From contig CAZDJZ010000001.1 in NCBI GenBank assembly GCA_964505785.1, forward strand, positions 310,001 through 374,000: DNA of 64,000 bases, written 5' to 3'. The notes under the pieces were generated by a model that worked only from the letters and a program-made list of their open reading frames with translations, was not told the origin of the DNA and searched no databases. Made by a program: the position numbers and the translations under genes. Every line of letters starts with the position of its first letter. Positions within the stretch are counted from its first letter, which is position 1. Origin of the DNA: CAYRTV01 sp964505785. Lineage in GTDB: Bacteria; Acidobacteriota; Aminicenantia; Aminicenantales; Aminicenantaceae. Shown one piece after another: positions 25,260-34,441 of this stretch.

Positions 25260-26435
25260 TTATGATAAATCAAATGTGCCCTTGGCTTTGACCTTGCCGT
25301 CTTGAACCATGATCCGTCCTTTTGCCAGAACATGAACCAGCTGAAAGTCCTTGTCCAGGATAATCAGATCACCGTCATAACCTCTCTGGACATGGCCTTT
25401 GCCGGCTAGATTATAGCATCGTGCGGAATTAGTCGAGAATAATTTCAGGGTTTGATCGAAAGGCAAGATGTTGTTTTTGATCAGGTAACGGAAATTAATA
25501 AGGAGGCTTTTCTCAGAGGCGACGGTCAATCCGGTCAGATCACCCTGAGCATTAAAGACAGGCAGGCTGCCGTTGCTGTCAGAGCTGACTGTGACATGGT
25601 CAAGAGAAGCCTTCCTGGACCGGCATTTTTCTACAGCGGAAGCAACACTGATCAATTGGTCTTCCGGGGGATCAGGATTAAGATCGGCTGTCAAGTCGAT
25701 GGTTCCGCCTTTGTGAACAAACTCAATGGCTTCATCCATTAATCCTGTATTTCGGTTGGAATGGGTGGGAACAATCTGGGTGGGAGGAATTTCGGTTTCC
25801 TCCAGCAGCCGGAATATCAGATCCAGACGGCGGCTGCTGTCTCCCAAATGGCAATGCAGAACCCCGGCTTTTCCGCCGAGCATCCCGCCCACGCGGCATT
25901 CTGCGGCCAATCGCGCGAATTCATTGAAATCCGGTTGGGAAGAACGGTGGTCTGAAATGGCGATTTCTCCGGCTCCGATAACCTTTTCAATCAAAACCAA
26001 GTCGGACCTGACACTCCCGGTAAGGGTTTGGACGGGAATTTCATAAGAGCCAGTGTATATGAAAGTGGAAACGCCTTCTTCTTCAAGCCCGTAAGCTTTT
26101 GCTAGGAGAGATTCCATGTGCCGGGTGACGCCGTCAGTGCCCAGACAGCCGATTACGGTAGTCACTCCGCTGGATATGATATCTTCCACTTTAATTTCAG
26201 GCGCCCGGGTTGCTGGGCCGCCTTCCCCGCCCCCGCCGGTAATATGCACATGACTGTCAATGAATCCGGGACAGAGGAAGAGGCCGGATGCATCGATAAT
26301 CCGGCAGTCCAGGCCCTGGAGCTTGATCTGATCTGGTTCGGCCACAGCAATAATTTTCTGACCTGCGATGAGAACATCTTTTATACCCAGTGGCTCCGGA
26401 GAGAAAACGTCCGCTCCGCGAATCAAAATTATCAT
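25260..26435 (-). CDS. iadA: Isoaspartyl (beta-aspartyl) dipeptidase
   Basis: A 391-residue amidohydrolase that cleaves beta-aspartyl dipeptides left over from damaged proteins. Metal motif HVHITGGGGEGG is typical of IadA, with further ligands in LHCHLGDSS, VPTHSNR and the catalytic DSNGSLP region. The ATG at 26435 follows GTGGAGGTC; the GTG inside that ribosome-binding site is not the start. It forms a likely unit with nhaC downstream. Confidence 0.93.
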   Translation of the reverse strand: MIILIRGADVFSPEPLGIKDVLIAGQKIIAVAEPDQIKLQGLDCRIIDASGLFLCPGFIDSHVHITGGGGEGGPATRAPEIKVEDIISSGVTTVIGCLGTDGVTRHMESLLAKAYGLEEEGVSTFIYTGSYEIPVQTLTGSVRSDLVLIEKVIGAGEIAISDHRSSQPDFNEFARLAAECRVGGMLGGKAGVLHCHLGDSSRRLDLIFRLLEETEIPPTQIVPTHSNRNTGLMDEAIEFVHKGGTIDLTADLNPDPPEDQLISVASAVEKCRSRKASLDHVTVSSDSNGSLPVFNAQGDLTGLTVASEKSLLINFRYLIKNNILPFDQTLKLFSTNSARCYNLAGKGHVQRGYDGDLIILDKDFQLVHVLAKGRIMVQDGKVKAKGTFDLS

Positions 26436-26577
26436 AATGACCTCCACATTACTGAAGATTATTGTTTCTGCATCTAATATAATTGCGGACTATGCAGATT
26501 ATCATGGATTATTGACTGTTTCAAGGAAAAGCGGAAAGAGGGTTTCCTTGCATGACGGAATAAAAGTGAAATATTTT

Positions 26578-26606
26578 TTGACATTATCCGGCTGAATGAC
26601 TTTAAT
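26578..26606 (+). promoter_or_regulatory. Promoter of the acyltransferase gene
   Basis: TTGACA (26578-26583), a 17-bp spacer and TTTAAT (26601-26606). The ATG at 26625 has AGAGG in the short leader. The promoter lies in the 189-base divergent spacer shared with iadA. Confidence 0.65.
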
Positions 26607-26624
26607 ATTCTAAAAGAGGCAAAA

Positions 26625-27395
26625 ATGAGTTTTGAGAGAGAAATTACTAGGCTGCAGCCGGTCATTGATTGGCTGTGCAGGATTTCGCTCTTAGGTAAAA
26701 AAATCGAAGTCACCGGAGAACACAATCTGATTGAATCCGGGCCGAATATGATTGTGGGTAATCATATCGGCAGTTTTAAGGATATCGCAGTGCTGTTTAG
26801 AATCACTTCCCGGTTTCTTTTTTTTACGGCTAATCGGATGATTTTTAATAAGAAAGATTTCAACACCTTAATCCGGGATTATCTGAAGTATAGCCTGAAA
26901 GAGTTCGGATTGTTTGTTGACTTGCTTCTGAAGCCATGGAAGGCGCCTTTAGTGGATTATATTGCCAGAAATATTTCTAAAATCGGCACCATTCCAGTTG
27001 ATCTTTATGGAGGAAAAAGATCGGCCATTGGATATTGTGAAGACCGGCTGCGTGAAAATCGTGCTATCGTGCTGCTGCAGGGAGGCGGAAAAATTGAAAA
27101 GGGGGCATCCAATCCGTATATGAGTTCAGTCAGACGCGGACCGGCTGTGATCAGTTATAGTCTTATGCGCGAAGGTTTTGAGGTGCCGGTGACGCCTATT
27201 GCCATGATCGGCACGCACTTGCCGGTTTTTGTTCCATGTACGATTCATGTCAAAATCGGGGCCCCCATGACTATTAAAAAATTCATGTCTGTTGATGCCG
27301 ACCAAACCATTGCCACGTTTAGGCGAGCAATGGAAAAAAAAATCAGGGCCCTGCTAGTTGATTTAATCCGCCAGAATTATTGTTCAGAACGGTAA
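26625..27395 (+). CDS. PlsC-like acyltransferase with atypical HX5D motif
   Basis: A 256-residue membrane-associated protein of the lysophospholipid acyltransferase group, expected to acylate a glycerolipid intermediate. The N-terminal block (IEVTGEHNLIESGPNMIVGN) and the catalytic region align well with PlsC. However, the usual NHxSxxD box (HX4D) reads NHIGSFKD, one residue longer, and the FPEGTR box is replaced by LLQGGGKIEKGA. Activity is therefore uncertain: it may be a divergent acyltransferase or use different positions. It overlaps the convergent PpiD-like gene by 19 nt. Confidence 0.75.
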   Translation: MSFEREITRLQPVIDWLCRISLLGKKIEVTGEHNLIESGPNMIVGNHIGSFKDIAVLFRITSRFLFFTANRMIFNKKDFNTLIRDYLKYSLKEFGLFVDLLLKPWKAPLVDYIARNISKIGTIPVDLYGGKRSAIGYCEDRLRENRAIVLLQGGGKIEKGASNPYMSSVRRGPAVISYSLMREGFEVPVTPIAMIGTHLPVFVPCTIHVKIGAPMTIKKFMSVDADQTIATFRRAMEKKIRALLVDLIRQNYCSER

Positions 27396-29305
27396 CGGGC
27401 TAAGATCTCTGAATCGATGCGGTTGAGCAAGTTGAAATTCGGTTTAACCCCCAAACGGTCCCGCAGTTGAATATAGAAAGACTGAAAGAATTTATTGCTT
27501 TTTGTATTAATTAATTCTTCCCTGATGTCTTCTTTGCTCTCTACAAAATCTTCTTCCGTGACTTCCGTCCTGTCCAAGACGCGGAGGAGCACATAACCGC
27601 TGCTGAATTCAATGGGTTGACTGAGTTCATTTAAAGGCAGCGAAAACGCGGCCGCATCCAGTTCCGGGTTGTCTCCCACGGTGCTGAGGTACTGGTCCCG
27701 CATATGCTCTTCGGCGGTTTGATACTCCAGGTCATACCGCTCAGCTGCCGGTTCAAGAGCTGAGTTTTTGAGCTCATTCTGAAGGATGCGGGCTTGTTCC
27801 AGAGCCAACTGTTTTTTCCGGTGGGAAATCCAACCCTCCCGCACATCTTCTTTGACTTCCTCGAACTCAGCGGGACGGGCGTTATCGATTTTATTCAGCT
27901 GAATAACCGCCATGCCCCTTATGGTTTGGACGACAGAAGAAATATCCTGGACCGCTTCCAGCATAAAAAGCGAACGGCTGATATTTCCGGTCGGATCAAT
28001 GTCATCGATTCCTTTGCCTTCTTCGATAAGTCCCGTGGTTCTGGATTTATAGCCCAGCTTTTGTGCTGCGGCATCCAGGCTTTTTTCCTTTTTGGCGGCT
28101 TTCTCTAATTCGGCCATGGTTTCTTCAGCATATTCTCTGGCTTTTTGATCTTTTAGAATACTGACAATCCGGTCCCGCACTTCCTCCAGCGCAAGTTGTT
28201 TAGCCGGATTTTTTCCTGTGACTTTGACGATGGAGTATCCATTTTCCAATTCAATGGGTTCGGAGAAAGCTCCTTCTTCAAGAGATTGAATGATGTCCTG
28301 TTCTTCGGGCGTCAACCGCTTCCACTCCATTTGCCCCCAGTTTCCCCTCTCTCCGGCCTTCTCGCCGTCGGATTTTTCAGAGGCCAGTTGTCCAAAATCA
28401 GCACCTGACTCCAGTTCTTTGTGAATTTTATTGATTTCGTCTTGGGGGGATTCATTTTCTTCTGAAGAAATAAAAATCCGGCTGGTTGTGATTTCTTCAG
28501 GTTCGGAAAAACGGGATTTATTGTTTTCGTAATATTCCTGAACGCGGCCTTCCTCGATTTCCATCGTCTCTTTCAGGTTATCGTAACTAATATAAACATA
28601 ATCGCCTTCACGCATAGGAGGCAGATTGTATTCTTCGCGGTGCTCTGTAAAATATTCCCGCAGCTCTTCTTCTGAAGGTTCTTCGGCCAATTCTCTGCCG
28701 GCTGCATCTATGATCAGGTATTCCAGCTCAGCGCTTTCATTGTTTTTTTTATAGTGTTCCCAAAGTTCATCATTGGTTACGGTGATGCCCGCTGTTATCA
28801 AACCAACGGTTTTTTGTACCAGGACGTCATCACGGAGTCCCTCTTCAAACTGGGATAAAGGGATACGGTTCCATTCAAGAATTTTTTCATACTCATCATA
28901 TCCGATAAATTGCCCCTCCCGCTGAAATACCGGAAGGTTTATAATCTGATTCCGTATTTCTTCATCCGTAGCCTGCAAGCCAATGCGTTCGGCGAACTGA
29001 AGCAGGACGGCCTTTTGTATCAATTGCTCCTGAACCTGACGGGGGATATTCAATTGCCGGATGAATTCGGCATCAAGATCTTGAAATTCCTCCTGCATGG
29101 ATTGCAGCTGCATTCTCAGGCTTTCGATATATTCATCCGCAGTAATTTTTTTGTTTCCGACTTTAATCAGAGCATTTTCTCCTTGGGATTCACCCAGTCT
29201 GCCGGCGCCGCCCCAAACGGCAAAAATGGAAATGATAAAGGCGATAATAACGAACCATAAGGTCGGGGCTAAGGATTTCAAGTTTTTCCGCATTGATTTT
29301 AGCAT
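27377..29305 (-). CDS. PpiD-like membrane-anchored peptidyl-prolyl isomerase
   Basis: A 642-residue periplasmic folding factor. One N-terminal membrane helix (APTLWFVIIAFIISIFAVWG) anchors it. A SurA-type N-terminal chaperone domain spans about 40-190, a PpiC parvulin domain about 265-370 (FGQLASEKSDGEKAGERGNW and LENGYSIVKVTGK), and a second helical/parvulin-like C-terminal part follows. The layout matches PpiD, which works near the SecYEG exit. AGAGGTG precedes the ATG. Confidence 0.88.
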   Translation of the reverse strand: MLKSMRKNLKSLAPTLWFVIIAFIISIFAVWGGAGRLGESQGENALIKVGNKKITADEYIESLRMQLQSMQEEFQDLDAEFIRQLNIPRQVQEQLIQKAVLLQFAERIGLQATDEEIRNQIINLPVFQREGQFIGYDEYEKILEWNRIPLSQFEEGLRDDVLVQKTVGLITAGITVTNDELWEHYKKNNESAELEYLIIDAAGRELAEEPSEEELREYFTEHREEYNLPPMREGDYVYISYDNLKETMEIEEGRVQEYYENNKSRFSEPEEITTSRIFISSEENESPQDEINKIHKELESGADFGQLASEKSDGEKAGERGNWGQMEWKRLTPEEQDIIQSLEEGAFSEPIELENGYSIVKVTGKNPAKQLALEEVRDRIVSILKDQKAREYAEETMAELEKAAKKEKSLDAAAQKLGYKSRTTGLIEEGKGIDDIDPTGNISRSLFMLEAVQDISSVVQTIRGMAVIQLNKIDNARPAEFEEVKEDVREGWISHRKKQLALEQARILQNELKNSALEPAAERYDLEYQTAEEHMRDQYLSTVGDNPELDAAAFSLPLNELSQPIEFSSGYVLLRVLDRTEVTEEDFVESKEDIREELINTKSNKFFQSFYIQLRDRLGVKPNFNLLNRIDSEILARYRSEQ

Positions 29306-29380
29306 GGTTGCACCTCTGTAAATTAATTTCTCTTCAAGGCATCTATGATACCATATTCACCCTGTTCTGTTTATCTGGAG

Positions 29381-30526
29381 CTACGGCCCGTTTTTAATTA
29401 GATGCCGGGATATCACATGTTTCTGAATTTCGGATGTGCCTTCGTAAATGGTGAGGACTCTGGCATCCCGGTAGAGCTGTTCAATAAAAAATTCTTTGGA
29501 ATACCCATAACCTCCATGAATCTGTAACGCTTTATACGCAGCCTGATTCGCTGTTTCGGAGGCAAAAAGCTTTGCCATGGCGGATTCTTTTGCAAATGGG
29601 AGATCTTGGTCACAAAGACTTGCGGCTCGAAGAGTGAGAAGCCGGGCGGCTTCAGTTGATGTAGCGATATCAGCGAGCATAAACTGAATTGCTTGGAATT
29701 GATAAATATTTTTACCAAAAGCTTTCCGTTGTCCGGCATATTTTAAGCCTTCTTCCATAGCACGCTGTGCCAACCCTACAGATTGTGCGGCTATGCCGAT
29801 CCGGGATACATCCAGGCCGTGAAGGGCAATATAAAGGCCGTCTCCTTCATTTCCAAGCCGGTTTTCTATTGGAACTTCACAGTCCTCAAGAGTGATTTCC
29901 GCAGTTAGTGAGGCATGCAGCCCCATTTTATCTTCAATTTTGCTGACTTGAAAGCCGGGAAAATCTTTTTCGACGATGAATGCGCTGATTTTCTTATCTC
30001 CGGCCGTTTCCGTTTGAGTGAAAATGATCACAGCGCCCGCTGATTTTCCACTTGTCACCCAGGCCTTAGTTCCATTGAGAATATAATGGTCTCCTTTTTT
30101 TCGTGCTATAGACTTAAGGTTGGCGGCGTCAGAGCCGGCTTCGGGTTCGGTTAAGCTGAAAGCTCCGATTATCTCTCCCTTTGCCGCCGGAGGAAGGTAT
30201 TTTCTTTTTTGGTTTTCAAAACCGAATTTAAGAATGGAATAACAAAATAAGGTTGTGTGAACGGATAAAATGACAGCAAGGGAAGGAAGGGCCCGGCTTA
30301 TTTCTTCTATAGCCAAAACTTTGGATGGAGTATCCACTTCAAACCCTCCGTACTCTTCCGGCACCGACATTCCCAATATGCCTAAATTTGCCAATTTTTT
30401 CAGCAGCTCGACCGGGTAAATACGGTTTTCCTCCAAAGTCCGGGCCTGAGATTTAATTTCATTATCAGCAAATTCGCGGACCATTTCCTGAAGCATCCGC
30501 TGTTCTTCAGTTAAATGAAAATTCAT
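29381..30526 (-). CDS. Acyl-CoA dehydrogenase
   Basis: A 381-residue FAD enzyme of the short/medium-chain acyl-CoA dehydrogenase family, which makes trans-2-enoyl-CoA during fatty or amino-acid oxidation. It has FSLTEPEAGSDAA, TKAWVTSG, RKAFGKNIYQFQAIQ, ALQIHGGYGYSKEF and the C-terminal YEGTSEIQ with the family's catalytic glutamate position. I start at the ATG at 30526, preceded by AGAGGTGA, rather than the GTG six bases upstream. No electron-transfer flavoprotein genes are nearby. Butyryl- versus branched-chain specificity is not resolved. Confidence 0.92.
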   Translation of the reverse strand: MNFHLTEEQRMLQEMVREFADNEIKSQARTLEENRIYPVELLKKLANLGILGMSVPEEYGGFEVDTPSKVLAIEEISRALPSLAVILSVHTTLFCYSILKFGFENQKRKYLPPAAKGEIIGAFSLTEPEAGSDAANLKSIARKKGDHYILNGTKAWVTSGKSAGAVIIFTQTETAGDKKISAFIVEKDFPGFQVSKIEDKMGLHASLTAEITLEDCEVPIENRLGNEGDGLYIALHGLDVSRIGIAAQSVGLAQRAMEEGLKYAGQRKAFGKNIYQFQAIQFMLADIATSTEAARLLTLRAASLCDQDLPFAKESAMAKLFASETANQAAYKALQIHGGYGYSKEFFIEQLYRDARVLTIYEGTSEIQKHVISRHLIKNGP

Positions 30527-30626
30527 TTTCACCTCTTACTGATTAGCCTGATTCAATCATGCCTTATGTCCTGCACCTGCGGCAAGTACATCCTGGGGAT
30601 TGATCAGAAAATACATTTCTCCTGTT

Positions 30627-31124
30627 TTATTTGATTCCCGAGGCATCCCGGAATCTGGGAGCCAACCGTTGATAGGTTCGGTCAAGATCTTCAATGATCA
30701 CCCGTGTTTTTCCGATTATAGGCATGAAGTTTGAATCACCGGTCCATCTTGGAATAACATGAAGGTGATAATGGCCGGCGATTCCGGCCCCCGCACTTTG
30801 ACCGATATTCATTCCCGTATTGAAACCATGCGGCTTGTAAGAATCTCGTAAAATATTCAGGCTGATTTTCAGTAAGTCCGCCATTTCATCCGAGGAAGCT
30901 TTGTCAGCCTTCTCGATTGAATCCAGATGCCGGAAGGGAGCGACCATGAGATGACCGGGTGAATAAGGAAATTTATTCAGAATAATAAAATTAAATCGGC
31001 CGCGGTGAAGAATATAGGCGGCTGCATCGTCATCCGATTCCAGTGCCCGGCAGAATATGCATCCGTTCATTTTTCCAGAGTTTCTGACATAATCAGCCCG
31101 CCAAACCGCAGCAATGTAATCCAT
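30627..31124 (-). CDS. HIT-family hydrolase/phosphorylase (Ap4A type)
   Basis: A 165-residue nucleotide-binding protein. The histidine triad reads HYHLHVIPRW. An N-terminal C22-x2-C25 pair (CIFC) with downstream His residues is the zinc site of the diadenosine-polyphosphate phosphorylase-like HIT branch; AGAGIAGHYHLH is typical of that branch. It would hydrolyse or phosphorolyse Ap4A-like nucleotides. The ATG immediately follows the stop of the HU gene (TAGATG). Confidence 0.9.
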   Translation of the reverse strand: MDYIAAVWRADYVRNSGKMNGCIFCRALESDDDAAAYILHRGRFNFIILNKFPYSPGHLMVAPFRHLDSIEKADKASSDEMADLLKISLNILRDSYKPHGFNTGMNIGQSAGAGIAGHYHLHVIPRWTGDSNFMPIIGKTRVIIEDLDRTYQRLAPRFRDASGIK

Positions 31125-31403
31125 CTATTTTTTATTTATCATATTTTTCAGGATCTTGCTGGGTTTAAAATATAAAACTTTTTTCGGAGGAACCTGAACC
31201 GGTTCTCCGGTACGGGGATTCCTTCCCGATCGGGCGTCCCGCTGCCGGAACCGGAAACTCCCAAAACCCCTGAGTTCGATCTCTTCGCCCCGCTGGATCG
31301 CGTCTTTGATGGCTTTGAAAAAAAGGTTAACTCCGGTTTCCGCTTCCTGCTTGGAAATGTTCATTTCTTCGGCTAATCTATTGACTAAATCGGCTTTGAT
31401 CAT
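31125..31403 (-). CDS. HU/IHF-family DNA-binding protein
   Basis: A 92-residue nucleoid-associated protein. It has KADLVNRLAEEMNISKQEAE, the ELRGFGSFRFRQRDAR saddle and the DNA-intercalating arm GRNPRTGEPVQVP. It would bend and compact DNA as a dimer. HU and IHF cannot be separated with certainty; downstream-of-rpsA position recalls ihfB. GGAGGATAACG precedes the ATG and the gene follows rpsA after 12 bases. Confidence 0.93.
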   Translation of the reverse strand: MIKADLVNRLAEEMNISKQEAETGVNLFFKAIKDAIQRGEEIELRGFGSFRFRQRDARSGRNPRTGEPVQVPPKKVLYFKPSKILKNMINKK

Positions 31404-31415
31404 CGTTATCCTCCT

Positions 31416-33170
31416 TTATTTTTTCGCTTTTGTTTTTCCCTTTTTTTTCTCAGTTTTAGGAGTGTCGATGTTTTTCAATTGATCTTTGATTAAATCACCT
31501 AACGTGTGCCGGGAGTCCTGACTCTGCATGTATTTTTTATATTCGCGTTTTTGCATTTCCAGTTGGGCTTTTTTGAAGCTGAGGGATATCTTTTTATCCT
31601 TTTTATCCATTTTTATCAGCTTGGCGGTTTTTTCTTCTCCGACTGAAAATTCATCGGATGGATCTTCAATTTTTTTATCATCAAGCTCGGACAGGAAAAC
31701 CACGCCCTCGATTCCGGGCGTGATTTCGACAAAAACTCCGAAATCAGCTATTCGAATAATCCGGACATTGACTAAGTCACCCACTTTATGCCGGGTGAAA
31801 AAATCTTCCCAAATATCTCCTTCAAGTTGTTTGATTCCCAGAGATAATTTTTCTTTGTCCACATCAATATTCAATATGACGGCTTCGATTTCATCGCCCG
31901 TTTTTACAACTTCCGAAGGATGCTTGATTTTTCGCCAACTCAAATCGGAGATGTGGATAAGTCCCTCGACACCCTTTTCGACTTCCATAAAGGCTCCAAA
32001 ATCCGTTACATTTGTAATTTTGCCTTTAACCCGGTCACCGGGTTTATGCTTTTCATCCAGGGTTTCCAAGGGATGGGGCTCCACTTGTTTAAGACCGAGG
32101 GATATGCGTTTATCTTCCGGATTGATATCCAGGATGCTCACAGTGACTTCTTCTCCCGGTTCGAGGATTTTCTTGGGATGAACCATCTTGCGGGACCAGG
32201 TCAAATCGGAAACGTGCACCAGGCCTTCCACTCCGGGTTCCAGTTCGACAAAGGCACCGAAATCCGTCAAATTCACGACTTTTCCGGTTATTTTTTGGCC
32301 GGCCATGTATTTTTCTTCAATGTTTTCCCATGGGTCCTCGGTAAGCTGCTTATAACCCAGCGAAATCTTTTCATTCCTTTCGTCATAGTCCAGGATGACG
32401 ACTTCGATTTTATCGCCGGGGTTGAATATGTCGGTTGGATGTCCGACTTTTCCCCATGAAATATCGGAAATATGGAGAAGCCCTTCTACACCCCCCAAGT
32501 CAACGAAAGCGCCGAAGTTGGTTAAGGATTTAACAGTGCCTGAAAAAGTTTTCCCGCGTTCCAGCTGGTTGAATACCTGTTTTTTTCTTTTTTCCTTTTC
32601 GTCCTGAAGCAGAAGTTTTCTGGACAAAACCGCATTTTCGCTTCTCCGTTCAAATTTAATGACTTTAAACTTGAACCGTTTTCCGATCAATTGCTGGGGA
32701 TCTTTAACTGGTTTTATATCGGCATGAGAATCCGGCAGGAAGGTATTGATGCCGACATTGACCAGATATCCATTTTTTACTTTATCCACAACTTTCCCAA
32801 TGATCCAGTTGTGATGGATATAAGCTTTTTCCAAGTTATTCAAAGCTTTAACAGCACGGGCCCGTCTGACGGAAAGCTGCAGATATCCCTCTCTCGGCTT
32901 GCTTTTTTCCAGCATGGCCTCAATTTCATCTCCCGGATTCAGCTGCTTCATTTCTTCGGGATCCGGAAAATCCTCTGCCGGAATGATGCCTTCCGACTTG
33001 GATCCGATATCAACGATAATGAAAGAGGGTTTTACCCGGATAACCGTTCCTTTGACCAATTTGCCTGGTGTCAGTTCCGTGGCTTTAAACTGGTATTTAT
33101 CCAGAAGCTCTTCGTAGTCCTCTGATGTGAGGTTTTGATCCTTTTTTTCAGTTTTAGTTAGCTCTGACAT
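31416..33170 (-). CDS. rpsA: 30S ribosomal protein S1
   Basis: A 584-residue protein with six S1 (OB-fold) domains. The first two are degenerate (KPSFIIVDIGSKSEG, NGYLVNVGINTFLP). The last four are canonical (SLTNFGAFVDLGGVEGLLHI and copies). A Lys-rich tail ends it. S1 binds mRNA leaders on the 30S subunit and assists initiation. The ATG at 33170 is preceded by GGGAGAAG and lies inside the ispH end (17-nt overlap). Order ispH-rpsA is conserved in several phyla. Confidence 0.95.
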   Translation of the reverse strand: MSELTKTEKKDQNLTSEDYEELLDKYQFKATELTPGKLVKGTVIRVKPSFIIVDIGSKSEGIIPAEDFPDPEEMKQLNPGDEIEAMLEKSKPREGYLQLSVRRARAVKALNNLEKAYIHHNWIIGKVVDKVKNGYLVNVGINTFLPDSHADIKPVKDPQQLIGKRFKFKVIKFERRSENAVLSRKLLLQDEKEKRKKQVFNQLERGKTFSGTVKSLTNFGAFVDLGGVEGLLHISDISWGKVGHPTDIFNPGDKIEVVILDYDERNEKISLGYKQLTEDPWENIEEKYMAGQKITGKVVNLTDFGAFVELEPGVEGLVHVSDLTWSRKMVHPKKILEPGEEVTVSILDINPEDKRISLGLKQVEPHPLETLDEKHKPGDRVKGKITNVTDFGAFMEVEKGVEGLIHISDLSWRKIKHPSEVVKTGDEIEAVILNIDVDKEKLSLGIKQLEGDIWEDFFTRHKVGDLVNVRIIRIADFGVFVEITPGIEGVVFLSELDDKKIEDPSDEFSVGEEKTAKLIKMDKKDKKISLSFKKAQLEMQKREYKKYMQSQDSRHTLGDLIKDQLKNIDTPKTEKKKGKTKAKK

Positions 33171-34035
33171 TGGACATCTTCTCCCTATCGATATGATATT
33201 TGGAAATGGATTTGATTTTTTTTTCGGCCTCTTCAATGGCCTCGAATGGAGTTGAGGCTCCTCCGACCAGCCCGATATTTTCAGCATCTTTTATCATTTC
33301 AGACAAAATCTGCCCGGCGTTTTCGATGAAAAAAGTCTGCGGCAGAATTGTTTTTGCTATGGAATAAAGTTTATTTGAGTTTGAACTGTTTTTGCCGCCG
33401 ATGACGAAAAGAACGTCTACCCGCGAAGCCAAATCGGATGTAGATTTCTGCCGGACTACGGTTGAAGGACAAATCGTATTGAATACTTTTAGTTCTCTGG
33501 TTTTATCCATTAAGGCGGATATAATTCGCTTGTACGTATGGATATCCTGAGTGGATTGAGCAAGGACCGAACGTTTTCTTTTATGGGGGAGGCCGGCGGC
33601 CTGTTTCTCATTTTCGATAATGACCGCGGTTTCCCGGCTGTAACCAGCCAGCCCTCTCGTTTCAGGATGAGAAGGACTGCCGAAGATGATGATTTCATTT
33701 TCTTCTTCCGCCAGAGAATGCACCATGTTTTGAATTTTTTTAACCATTGGGCAAGTGGCGTCGATAATATGATTGTGATTGCGTTTCAAGACCCCGTAAA
33801 TATCCGGACCGACGCCATGACTGCGTATGATAACGGTGCTGTTATGGATTTTTTCGGGATTATTTTCGAACTTAATCCCTTGATTTTTCAGTTCTGTTAG
33901 GACCTGAAGATTATGGATTAATTCACCTAGGGAGTAAACAGATCCGGTCTTCGGCTCCAAGGTTTTGCGCGTTATTGTAAGGGCCCTCTTCACCCCGAAA
34001 CAAAAACCGGAATTTTTTGCTTTTTGTATATTCAT
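33154..34035 (-). CDS. ispH: 4-hydroxy-3-methylbut-2-enyl diphosphate reductase
   Basis: The last enzyme of the MEP isoprenoid pathway, giving IPP and DMAPP. The three [4Fe-4S] cysteines are C12 (GFCFGV), C95 (DATCP) and C189 (ICPST). Substrate histidines H41, H73 and H123, Glu125 in SHPE and Thr162 are present in the expected positions. The 293-residue length is normal. The ATG overlaps the stop of a tiny upstream open frame (ATGA at 34035-34032); no strong ribosome-binding site lies directly upstream, so translation may depend on that coupling. Confidence 0.95.
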   Translation of the reverse strand: MNIQKAKNSGFCFGVKRALTITRKTLEPKTGSVYSLGELIHNLQVLTELKNQGIKFENNPEKIHNSTVIIRSHGVGPDIYGVLKRNHNHIIDATCPMVKKIQNMVHSLAEEENEIIIFGSPSHPETRGLAGYSRETAVIIENEKQAAGLPHKRKRSVLAQSTQDIHTYKRIISALMDKTRELKVFNTICPSTVVRQKSTSDLASRVDVLFVIGGKNSSNSNKLYSIAKTILPQTFFIENAGQILSEMIKDAENIGLVGGASTPFEAIEEAEKKIKSISKYHIDREKMSNVRAN

Positions 34036-34151
34036 AATAATTCAGCCTGATCAACCCTAAGAAGAGGCTTGCCGTCAGCCGTATTAGTAAGCCCGGTGAT
34101 GAACTGCAAATAGTTGGTTTCTGCACCGTTTGGATTTGCCGGCAGCCTCAA
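34032..34151 (-). CDS. Possible 39-residue small protein coupled to ispH
   Basis: A short open frame from a TTG at 34151 to a TGA that overlaps the ispH ATG by four bases. Its product contains GAETNYLQFITGLTNTADGK and has ordinary protein-like composition. The next upstream small frame encodes a related segment (GLTKTAD). No ribosome-binding site is visible. It could be a coupled leader peptide, a real small protein, or a decayed gene end. I do not recognise it. Confidence 0.35.
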   Translation of the reverse strand: MRLPANPNGAETNYLQFITGLTNTADGKPLLRVDQAELL

Positions 34152-34261
34152 CTTATGAATAATTCAAGCAGATGAAACAGTCTATAGGAGTCAGCGGTTT
34201 TTGTCAATCCTAAATATAGGTGAAACATTGACTTAGCCCCCCTGGGCTCAGCGGCCTGCAT
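34148..34261 (-). CDS. Possible 37-residue small protein upstream of ispH
   Basis: An open frame from ATG 34261 to a TGA that overlaps the TTG of the next small frame (TTGA). Its product contains GAKSMFHLYLGLTKTADSYR. The frame is continuous with, and in the same phase as, the scpB gene downstream of the scpB stop codon, with no other stop for 97 codons. GGAGA lies about 12 bases before the ATG. It may be a duplicated small gene or a remnant; function unknown. Confidence 0.3.
   Translation of the reverse strand: MQAAEPRGAKSMFHLYLGLTKTADSYRLFHLLELFIS
34179..34207 (-). promoter_or_regulatory. Candidate promoter upstream of ispH
   Basis: On the minus strand TTGACA (34207-34202), a 17-bp spacer and TAGACT (34184-34179). 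A second weaker pair, TTGCAG and TAATAC with 17 bp between, lies nearer ispH. The first promoter lies within the first small open frame, so the promoter and that reading frame may be mutually exclusive interpretations. Confidence 0.45.
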
Positions 34262-34441
34262 CCAGGTCCCGTCTCCTGAAACCTTGTCGCGGCCCGAAAA
34301 ACCTTCACCGGCAGCGGATTTATCCGGATATAGGACAGCCGGATTCTCCGGTTGAGCTTGATAGGCTGCCGGCCCGCCGGCGATTGGATAGTCATGAGGC
34401 TGTAAAGGATTGCGGATGGGATGACTCCGTTTTCCGGCTTT

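Noticed and set aside
31528..32181. Long open frame on the plus strand opposite rpsA
   Set aside because: It is antisense to six repeated S1 domains, has Ser/Thr-rich shadow composition and no family match.
34045..34150. Riboswitch or structured leader before ispH
   Set aside because: Outer arms GAGGCT/AGCCTC can pair, but no known riboswitch core fits, and the stretch reads as an open frame coupled to ispH.
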